From NCBI RefSeq assembly GCF_040371945.1, contig NZ_BAABWS010000001.1, positions 1 through 64,000 of the forward strand: a stretch of 64,000 bases of DNA. The letters are read 5' to 3'. Shown piece by piece: positions 58,128 to 64,000 of the stretch. The stretch comes from Litorivita sp040371945 (GTDB lineage Bacteria; Pseudomonadota; Alphaproteobacteria; Rhodobacterales; Rhodobacteraceae). Made by a program: the position numbers and the translations under genes. The first letter of the stretch is position 1. Each line of letters begins with the position of its first letter. The notes under the pieces are model-generated. The model had not been told where the DNA came from and made no database searches. It saw nothing but the letters and a program-made list of their open reading frames with translations.

Positions 58128-60635
58128 CTAGAACGGCCATTCGAAATCGCGCGCGCCCCGCGTGGCCATCATCGAGGCGATCTCGTTGCGTGCCATCGGG
58201 TGATGGTAGTGAAATCCCTGCACCAACAAGATCCCCGCCTCGCGGACCATGTTCAGTTCGGTCAATGTCTCGACGCCTTCGGCCACGGCGAGCACCTTTA
58301 GCTCGTTTGCCAAAGTGGCCACCGCACGCAAGATCGCGCGGCCCGTGACCGGATTGTCCTGCCCCAAAAGCGAGCGGTCAAGTTTGAGAAAATTCGACGG
58401 ATATTGCGGCAGATAGGACAAAGACGAATAGCCCGAGCCGAAATCATCCACCGCAAGCTTGATCCCGCTGTTGCGGATTTTGAGAAGGTTGGCCAAGACC
58501 GTTCTGTTCCGCTCCAGAAGCTGGCTTTCGGTGATCTCGATGCACAATCTCTCGGGCGGACATCCGGCCCGCTCCAATGCGGCGACGATCCGTTTGAAAT
58601 AGTCGGGATCATTGAGCTCGAAGGCCGTGGCATTGACCGAGACATAGCTTTGCCCTGGCCAGTCGAGCGCCGCAGTGACAGCACGTTCGAGGATATAGTC
58701 GCCCAATTCGGTTTGTTTGCCCGAGGCGCGCGCCGCATCGACGATAGCGGCGGGAGAGACGGGACCAAAATCGGCATGGTTCCAGCGCAGCAACGCCTCG
58801 CAGCCGACGATTTTCTCGTCGGCAATGCAGACGATAGGTTGAAAGCGCACAGTCAATTCGCCGCGGTCCAAGGCCGCAGGCAGATCGGCGGTGATGCGGC
58901 GCTGTTGAAACACCTGCGCGCCCAACTCTTCGTCATAATATTCAAGCCGCGCCTTGCCTTTGTTCTTGGCCGAATAAAGCGCGCGGTCGGCCCATTGTTC
59001 GAGCGTGCCGATGGAGTAGGTGCTGCGCGATTGGATCACCGCGCCGATCGAGCAGCTTTTGCGAATTGTAATCTGGTCATAGTTGAAGGAGGCGCCGAGA
59101 CGTTGGCAGACCTTCTGCGCCAGATTGCGCGCCTGCGCTTCGCTGACAAAATAGCCGAACAATTGGAATTCGTCGCCGCCCTTGCGCCCGATCACGCAAG
59201 AGCTGCCCGCAACTTCGGTCAGGTTGCGCGCGACCTCGACCAACAAGGCATCCCCAGCGCGGTGGCCATAGGTGTCGTTGACCGCCTTGAGATTATCGGC
59301 GTCGATGTAAAGAAACATTGCCGTCATTGCCGTCATCGGCGCATCCGGATCATGAAGCTCCACCCGCGTGGACGCGGTGAGGGCGTTAAAGGGTTGGTCT
59401 GCAACAGAACCGAGGGCAGGACGAATGCGGCCATGACGGCGGTCGATTTCCTCTTGCGCGCGGGCAATGAAACCGGCGGCATTCCACAATCCGGTCAAGG
59501 CGTCACGGGTGGCGAGGAACTGGATCTTCTCGTGATCGCGCACGGCTTCTGTGATGTCACGCACGAAGCCTTCGAAAGGTGCGCGCGAGGCATCGCCGAT
59601 ATCGCTGCGGCTGCCGTAGATCGCCAGATGGCGCTCGCCGCCGCTGGGGGAATGGATTTTGAGCCGGAATTCGAAATGCGGAAGGTCCGGCCCGTTCGAC
59701 GCCGTGATCCGGCTCAGCGCCTCTTGGCTTTTTGGATCATTGCTGTGCGCGCCGCATTCGGTCAGAACTTCGCCCAAACGGCGGCCGAGCAGGGCGCTTT
59801 GCTTGAGCCCGAGCGCCGCGGCAAAGCCGCTTGAGGCATGGCTGAGCCGCAGGTGCGCATCGCTGCGCCACAGCCAACACGTGCCCGTCGCCTCGATGTC
59901 ATTCATCAACAAAGAGATCACATCGCGCTGCGCGGCGGCCTGCTCATGGCCGATCCGTTCGGCGATGAATTGCGTGGAATGGCGCACGATGGAATCGAGC
60001 AGTAGGATGTAAAACGTAATCGAAACAATGATGTAATAGCCCCAAAGCGGGTTTCCCATGATCACATGGGTCAGCAGCACTGGCGCCAGCAAGAGCAGGC
60101 CATAGCTGATGGCGGCCAGAGGGATCGAGTAGAGCACCCAAGCGCCCCCCGCCACAAGCCCCGCCGCCAAAGCCCCCAAAAAGGCGATCTCTTGCGGCGT
60201 CGCGTGGTAGAGCACGACCACCATCCCCACGCTCCACAGCATTGCGTAGGCGGTGCTCGACAAAATCACAACGCCGGTGGAATGGGCCGAGGCCAGTTTC
60301 CCGCGCCCCAAGGCGCGTTTGCTGCGCGCGACGCGATAGGCGCTGATCCAGTTGGTCAGGAGCGCCATCATCACAGAGGCCCAGATGAAGATGAAATACT
60401 GCCCGCGCGGATTGGTCAGCTCCAGCGCGATCAAACAGCCGATACAGGCCAGATTCGCCGTGACCATCGCAGGGGTCAGCGCCAGCACCATGTCGATTTG
60501 GGCGCGCCGGACCGTCGCCATCAACAGATCGGTCGGCTGGTAATTGGCCGCAACCGCGCCGCGCCAACGCAGGGTCGCCAAGGTCAGCCGGTCAGAGGCC
60601 TGCCCAATCCGTGTAATCAGCGACAGATGCGCCAT
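58128..60635 (-). CDS. Membrane GGDEF-EAL c-di-GMP signalling protein
   Basis: An 835-residue protein with N-terminal membrane segments (about 50-215), a PAS-like region (about 245-380), a GGDEF domain (about 385-580) with the intact GGDEF motif at 486-490, and an EAL domain (about 590-830) with EAL (613-615), DDFGSGYSSL and VAEGVET. Both active sites look intact, so it may make and break c-di-GMP. Between the first GGDEF helix and the first beta-strand there is an extra loop of about 45 residues. A CtrA-like site lies 44 bases upstream of its start, and tpiA lies before it on the same strand. Confidence 0.93.
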   Translation of the reverse strand: MAHLSLITRIGQASDRLTLATLRWRGAVAANYQPTDLLMATVRRAQIDMVLALTPAMVTANLACIGCLIALELTNPRGQYFIFIWASVMMALLTNWISAYRVARSKRALGRGKLASAHSTGVVILSSTAYAMLWSVGMVVVLYHATPQEIAFLGALAAGLVAGGAWVLYSIPLAAISYGLLLLAPVLLTHVIMGNPLWGYYIIVSITFYILLLDSIVRHSTQFIAERIGHEQAAAQRDVISLLMNDIEATGTCWLWRSDAHLRLSHASSGFAAALGLKQSALLGRRLGEVLTECGAHSNDPKSQEALSRITASNGPDLPHFEFRLKIHSPSGGERHLAIYGSRSDIGDASRAPFEGFVRDITEAVRDHEKIQFLATRDALTGLWNAAGFIARAQEEIDRRHGRIRPALGSVADQPFNALTASTRVELHDPDAPMTAMTAMFLYIDADNLKAVNDTYGHRAGDALLVEVARNLTEVAGSSCVIGRKGGDEFQLFGYFVSEAQARNLAQKVCQRLGASFNYDQITIRKSCSIGAVIQSRSTYSIGTLEQWADRALYSAKNKGKARLEYYDEELGAQVFQQRRITADLPAALDRGELTVRFQPIVCIADEKIVGCEALLRWNHADFGPVSPAAIVDAARASGKQTELGDYILERAVTAALDWPGQSYVSVNATAFELNDPDYFKRIVAALERAGCPPERLCIEITESQLLERNRTVLANLLKIRNSGIKLAVDDFGSGYSSLSYLPQYPSNFLKLDRSLLGQDNPVTGRAILRAVATLANELKVLAVAEGVETLTELNMVREAGILLVQGFHYHHPMARNEIASMMATRGARDFEWPF

Positions 60636-60678
60636 CTGTTCCCCATTCCCTAATCATTAACAAACTCGCGACCGAGCA

Positions 60679-60694
60679 TTAACATACCATTAAC
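60679..60694. promoter_or_regulatory. CtrA-type box upstream of the GGDEF-EAL gene
   Basis: TTAACATACCATTAAC matches the full TTAA-N7-TTAAC consensus of the cell-cycle regulator CtrA. It lies 44-59 bases upstream of the GGDEF-EAL start; a further single TTAA half at 60657-60660 lies on the same side. CtrA controls motility and c-di-GMP genes in Rhodobacterales, so activation here is plausible. Confidence 0.65.
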
Positions 60695-60737
60695 ACATGA
60701 GGGAAAATCTATGTGGGCGCATTGATATGCGCGGCTG

Positions 60738-61484
60738 CTATGCGCTGTCGTTCAATGCGTCGATGATTGCCGAGAAATCACCGCTTTTCAAGCTGGCACC
60801 GCCGACCAATGCGCCGTCGACATTGCTCACCGCGAAAATATCGGCGGCGTTGTCCGGTTTGACCGACCCGCCATAAAGCAGGCGCACAGAGCGGCCCACA
60901 CCCGCCCCGAAACGGCGCTCGAGCTGGGTGCGGATAAAATCGTGGACCTCGCCGATCTGATCAAGGCTGGGCACCAATCCGGTGCCGATGGCCCAAATCG
61001 GCTCATAGGCGATGACAAGGTTCTCGCCGGTGGCCGTGTCGGGCACAGAGGCGGACAATTGCCCGCCGATGATTTCAAGCGTATTGGCCGCCTCGCGCTG
61101 CTCAAGGCTCTCGCCAAGGCAAATGACGCACATCAACCCCGCCGCATTGGCCGCCAATGCTTTGGCGCGCACATCCTCGCTGCTCTCTTCGTGGTCCTCA
61201 CGCCGTTCCGAGTGGCCCAAAATCACCGCGCCTGCGCCTGCATCCTTGAGCATCATGGCTGAAATGTCGCCCGTATGGGCGCCGCTTTGGCCGCTGTGGC
61301 AATCCTGCCCGCCAATGGAAATCGCACCGCTGCGCGCGCATGCCTCGGCGACGAGCGTCGCAGGCGGGCAAAGCAGGATATCAACCTCGGGCGCCTCATA
61401 TCGGGACGCCAGCGCATCCAATTCGGCCAGATCGGCGCGCAGACCGTTCATTTTCCAGTTGCCCGCTGCCAGTTTTCGCCGCAT
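60738..61484 (-). CDS. tpiA: Triosephosphate isomerase
   Basis: A 248-residue glycolytic isomerase for dihydroxyacetone phosphate and glyceraldehyde 3-phosphate. Active-site residues are Lys11 (GNWKMNG), His91 (LGHSERR) and Glu161 (AYEPIWAIGTG), with the phosphate-binding YGGSVKPDN near the end. Standard size and start. It is divergent from the 2-oxoglutarate oxygenase gene and precedes the GGDEF-EAL gene by 102 bases. Confidence 0.96.
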   Translation of the reverse strand: MRRKLAAGNWKMNGLRADLAELDALASRYEAPEVDILLCPPATLVAEACARSGAISIGGQDCHSGQSGAHTGDISAMMLKDAGAGAVILGHSERREDHEESSEDVRAKALAANAAGLMCVICLGESLEQREAANTLEIIGGQLSASVPDTATGENLVIAYEPIWAIGTGLVPSLDQIGEVHDFIRTQLERRFGAGVGRSVRLLYGGSVKPDNAADIFAVSNVDGALVGGASLKSGDFSAIIDALNDSA

Positions 61485-61635
61485 TGCCCGCTCCTTTGTT
61501 GGTTTGCGCCCATCCTGCGCAGCCGTGCCAGACAGTCAAGAGCCCTTTGCCGCCCGCAGGCTTTGCATCCATGCCGCCAGCCGTTATGCAGGCCCGGACC
61601 CCTTGCGCCCCCCAGCGCAACGGTCAAGCACGACT

Positions 61636-61674
61636 GCCAGACACCGCAGCCAGACACGACAGCCAAACAGGACC
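61636..61674. repeat. Three 13-bp direct repeats in front of the 2-oxoglutarate oxygenase
   Basis: GCCAGACACCGCA, GCCAGACACGACA and a weaker third unit follow each other at 61636, 61649 and 61662. The last ends five bases before the start codon, so it includes the ribosome site; a looser GCCAGACAG also appears at about 61526. Confidence 0.6.
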
Positions 61675-61678
61675 GCCG

Positions 61679-62584
61679 ATGATCCCCGAAATCGATATGC
61701 AAAAACTTCTAGCGCGTGATCCGCAAACCATGGCGCAATTGCGCATCGGCGCGGAGCAAAGCGGGTTTTTGACCCTGCATAACACCGCGATAACCCCTGC
61801 GCGCATCCGTGACGTGATCGATGCCTATCGCGGATTTTTCCACCAAGAGGCGGCGCTGAAGGAGCCGGTAAATATGGCCCGCACAGGGGCCAATCGCGGC
61901 TGGGGCGCGGGCGGCGCAGAGCAGGTCGATCCCATGGCCAATCCCGATTACAAAGAGGTCTTTGATTGCGGCTTCGAGCTGCCCGAGGGCGACCCTTTGG
62001 CTGCGCGCGGGTTTGGCGTTTATGCGCCCAACCTGTGGCCCGAGGGGATGGAGGGTTTTCGCAGCACCATCCAATCCTATTACGCACAGGCGCTTGAGGT
62101 GTGCCGCGATCTTTTGCGCGCCATCGCCGAGGCAATCGGCAAGGATGCGGGCTATTTCGACGATAAATTCACCCGCCCCATGGCGCTTTTGCGCGGCAAT
62201 TTCTACCCCGCGCGCCCTGATTGGGCCGGAGACAAGGACTTCGGCATCGCCGCCCATACCGATTACGGCTGCGTCACGCTTTTGGCCTCGGACGGCGTTC
62301 CGGGGCTGGAGGTGCTGGGCGGTGATGGCAGATGGCAGGCGGTGACCGCCGAGCCGGGACGTTTCGTGATCAATTTTGGCGAGATGCTGGAAATGTGGAC
62401 CGGCGGGGCGGTCAAGGCCACCCTACACCGCGTGCGCGGCTCCAAGGCCGAGCGGATTTCCGTGCCGATGTTCTTTAACCCCAACTGGGATGCGGATGTC
62501 GGGCCAGCGGGAGGCGCGCCGGTGCTGGCGGGGGCGCATCTGGCGAGACGTTTTGGCGAGACATATGTGCATCTCAAAGGCTGA
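61679..62584 (+). CDS. 2-oxoglutarate/Fe(II)-dependent oxygenase (isopenicillin-N-synthase-like)
   Basis: A 301-residue non-haem iron enzyme of the 2OG-Fe(II) superfamily (IPNS/PcbC-like). Ligands are His193 and Asp195 (AHTDYG) and His250 (TLHRV), and the 2OG-binding Arg259-x-Ser261 (RIS). The N-terminal DIOX_N-type domain has EQSGFLTLHN and PVNMARTG. The substrate is unknown; such enzymes often hydroxylate or desaturate small molecules. ATG at 61679 has AGGA upstream; the frame remains open far upstream without a good start. Divergent from tpiA. Confidence 0.87.
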   Translation: MIPEIDMQKLLARDPQTMAQLRIGAEQSGFLTLHNTAITPARIRDVIDAYRGFFHQEAALKEPVNMARTGANRGWGAGGAEQVDPMANPDYKEVFDCGFELPEGDPLAARGFGVYAPNLWPEGMEGFRSTIQSYYAQALEVCRDLLRAIAEAIGKDAGYFDDKFTRPMALLRGNFYPARPDWAGDKDFGIAAHTDYGCVTLLASDGVPGLEVLGGDGRWQAVTAEPGRFVINFGEMLEMWTGGAVKATLHRVRGSKAERISVPMFFNPNWDADVGPAGGAPVLAGAHLARRFGETYVHLKG

Positions 62585-62619
62585 GCGGAGCGCGGATCCG
62601 GTCCGCTTGGGTCATGCCG

Positions 62620-63216
62620 TCAGCCGCTCGGTAGCACTCCCGCAGCGCGATAGCTCTCGATGGCACTGTCGAATATCGAGATATCATTGCGGCTGCGCGC
62701 GAGAAGCTGTGCGCCTGTGACGGCGGCAAATATGGCTTGTGCCTGTTGCGCGGCGGTCAGTTGAGCACCAGACGCTGCGGGGGCGGGCGGGCTGGAGGAC
62801 GGGCCCGCATCTCGAAGTGTGCGTTCCAGCCATTCCAAGTTCACGGTGGCAAAAATTTGCACCTCGGCCCTGAGCGCGGCGGGCAGGGCATCATATTCTG
62901 CGGACATGAAGCTACACAGGCACATGCGATTGTCGTGCTCGAGCGCATGGCGAAACAGGGAGGGATACCAGCGTAGACGGTCCTTCGGGTCCGGCAGCGC
63001 CTCGGTTTTTCTGTCCAAAATTTTTTTCGTATCCTGCCAATACCGTTTCGCCACGGCGAGGCCAAGATCTGCCTTGCTGGGAAAATGATAGTGGATGCTG
63101 GCGGATTTTATGCCGACCTGTTTGGCAATATCTCGAAAGTTCAGGCCCGCATAGCCATGGGCCTGCGCACTCGCTTTGGCTGCGTCGAGGATGCTGTCTT
63201 TGGTGGTGTTGGTCAC
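62620..63216 (-). CDS. TetR family transcriptional repressor
   Basis: A 198-residue regulator with an N-terminal helix-turn-helix (about 5-50, recognition part FRDIAKQVGIKSASIHYHF) and a ligand-binding helical C-terminus with LCSFMSAEYDALPAAL. GTG at 63216 with AAGGA upstream is the preferred start; a TTG at 63279 would lie inside the promoter of the next gene. It is divergent from a glutathione S-transferase-like gene, and paired palindromic repeats between them are its likely operators. It probably senses a small, perhaps electrophilic compound. Confidence 0.87.
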   Translation of the reverse strand: MTNTTKDSILDAAKASAQAHGYAGLNFRDIAKQVGIKSASIHYHFPSKADLGLAVAKRYWQDTKKILDRKTEALPDPKDRLRWYPSLFRHALEHDNRMCLCSFMSAEYDALPAALRAEVQIFATVNLEWLERTLRDAGPSSSPPAPAASGAQLTAAQQAQAIFAAVTGAQLLARSRNDISIFDSAIESYRAAGVLPSG

Positions 63217-63251
63217 GGCCTTGTCCTTGTGCTGCGCTCTCGGATACCTGC

Positions 63252-63319
63252 CAAGTGATAGATAGGGATTGACAGGCAAAACACAACCGGTAAGAAATGC
63301 CTATCAAGTGATAGATAGG
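63252..63319. promoter_or_regulatory. Paired TetR-type operators in the TetR/GST gap
   Basis: CAAGTGATAGATAGG occurs identically at 63252-63266 and 63305-63319, 53 bp (about five turns) apart. The second copy sits in a perfect inverted repeat, GCCTATC (63299-63305), 8 bases, GATAGGC (63314-63320); the first has a degenerate left arm (CCTGCC). They bracket the promoter at 63269-63296, so a repressor bound to both could shut it. Confidence 0.75.
63269..63296 (+). promoter_or_regulatory. Sigma-70 promoter of the GST gene
   Basis: TTGACA (63269-63274) is a perfect -35, followed by a 16-base spacer and TAAGAA (63291-63296) as -10. The start codon of the GST gene is at 63332. The two operator copies lie just before the -35 and around the start point. 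Confidence 0.7.
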
Positions 63320-63331
63320 CGAGGCAGGGCG

Positions 63332-63991
63332 ATGGCGCAGCAGGGTTTGAAGATATACGACTGGCACACCGGCCCCTATCCTGCGCGCGTGCGCATGGCC
63401 CTGATCGAAAAGGGGCTGCAACGCGATGTCACCTTTGTTTCGGTCGATCTGCGCAAGGGGGAGCACAAGAAACCCGCCTTTTTGGCCAAGAATTATTCGG
63501 GGACATTGCCGGTTCTGGAAACCGCTGACGGCACATTGATCGCGGAATGCACCGCGATTACCGCATATCTGGACGCGCTACGCGGGGCGCCGGTTCTGAC
63601 CGGAGAAGGCGCGCTGGAGCGCGGGTTGATCCATATGATGAACAAGCGTGCCGAGATCGAGTTGCTCGACCCGATCAGCGTCTATTTCCATCACGCAACC
63701 TCCGGCCTTGGTCCTGCGGTCGAGCTTTATCAGAACGCCGAGTGGGGCCTGCGGCAGCGCGACAAAGCAATTGCGGCCATGCATTATTTTGACGAGCTTC
63801 TCGCGGCGCGCCGCTTTGTTGCGGTGGACCGGTTTTCAATGGCTGACATCACCGTTCTGGCTGGTCTCATCTTTGCCGATCTGGTGGGCGTGGCGATTCC
63901 CGAGACATGTCGGGCGCTGCACATGTGGCGCGAACGGATGGGCGCGCGGCCCAGTGTTTCGGGCTGGATGGAGCTGTCGCGGTCAAAGTGA
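63332..63991 (+). CDS. Glutathione S-transferase family protein
   Basis: A 219-residue protein with a thioredoxin-fold N-terminal domain (LKIYDWHTGPYPARVRMALI, NYSGTLPVLE with the cis-Pro, and AECTAITAYLD) and an all-helical C-terminal domain (about 90-215), as in GSTs. The usual catalytic Ser/Tyr/Cys position is not clear; Tyr9 or Thr13 are candidates. Detoxification by glutathione conjugation is the family role. The TetR regulator is encoded divergently, and the promoter is covered by its likely operators, so expression is probably induced by a TetR ligand. The gene ends nine bases from the window edge. Confidence 0.87.
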   Translation: MAQQGLKIYDWHTGPYPARVRMALIEKGLQRDVTFVSVDLRKGEHKKPAFLAKNYSGTLPVLETADGTLIAECTAITAYLDALRGAPVLTGEGALERGLIHMMNKRAEIELLDPISVYFHHATSGLGPAVELYQNAEWGLRQRDKAIAAMHYFDELLAARRFVAVDRFSMADITVLAGLIFADLVGVAIPETCRALHMWRERMGARPSVSGWMELSRSK

Positions 63992-64000
63992 GCGGTGGCG

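Noticed and set aside
58404..59834. 476-codon plus-strand open frame across the GGDEF-EAL gene
   Set aside because: Antisense shadow; the GGDEF and EAL motifs are intact on the minus strand.

Overview
The window is about 64 kb of GC-rich chromosome from an alphaproteobacterium, almost certainly Rhodobacterales (Rhodobacteraceae/Paracoccaceae, Roseobacter-like). The signs are the lptF-lptG-lptD-surA-pdxA-ksgA block, prfA-prmC followed by a DUF4167 gene, aroK-aroB divergent from xerD, tyrS divergent from anmK, zwf-pgl-pgi, pepA-holC, a VPLPA-type C-terminal sorting signal, a Hint-terminated RTX protein, an Iron-Rhodo-box and a CtrA-type TTAA-N7-TTAAC site. The genus cannot be named from sequence alone. 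Nothing suggests a plasmid, prophage, insertion sequence, CRISPR array, tRNA or rRNA gene; this is mostly housekeeping chromosome.

Layout. 1-3.3 kb: the 3' part of a giant exported repeat protein (cadherin-like modules, RTX calcium-binding repeats, Hint domain). 3.5-9 kb: a MobA-like nucleotidyltransferase, a CNNM/CorC protein, a phosphoesterase-like protein, xerD and two upstream genes of unknown function. 9.1-13.3 kb: aroK-aroB, tyrS, anmK. 13.4-18.5 kb: a radical SAM protein, then zwf-pgl-pgi, with a LacI-family-like palindrome in front of zwf. 18.6-25.8 kb: DUF1097 protein, orphan histidine kinase, enolase, EamA permease, Fur/Mur regulator, DEAD-box helicase. 25.9-32.6 kb: Na+/H+ antiporter, endo/exonuclease-type protein, DUF2238 and EamA membrane proteins, SelO pseudokinase, acetyltransferase, nucleoside hydrolase. 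33-34.9 kb: an iron-binding protein behind two Iron-Rhodo-box-like palindromes, then mazG. 35-39.6 kb: agmatinase, DUF1499 protein, a Cys-rich exported protein, prfA, prmC, DUF4167. 39.8-47.6 kb: the LPS-export and outer-membrane-biogenesis operon (minus strand). 47.8-57.7 kb: pepA-holC, a chemoreceptor, an aspartic protease, MarC, an exported TLDc protein with a sorting signal, an ABC-F ATPase, ndk and a TfoX C-terminal protein. 57.8-64 kb: a tiny Ala/Lys-rich protein, a membrane GGDEF-EAL protein behind a CtrA-like box, tpiA, a 2-oxoglutarate/Fe(II) oxygenase, and a TetR/GST divergent pair with duplicated operators.

Cooperating groups: central carbon metabolism (zwf, pgl, pgi, eno, tpiA), the shikimate pathway (aroK, aroB), translation termination (prfA, prmC), LPS transport and outer-membrane protein folding (lptF, lptG, lptD, surA), and iron response (fur/mur and the iron-binding protein).

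No wholly new multi-gene system is evident. The most interesting items are regulatory or architectural: paired Iron-Rhodo-box palindromes, a CtrA-like box before a c-di-GMP gene, the paired TetR-type operators around a promoter, an exported TLDc protein with an exosortase-type signal, a phosphoesterase-fold protein lacking its first metal motif, a 34-bp dispersed 3'-end repeat, three consecutive perfect inverted repeats after pgi, and a 552-bp repeat in the adhesin whose copies differ only at silent sites.
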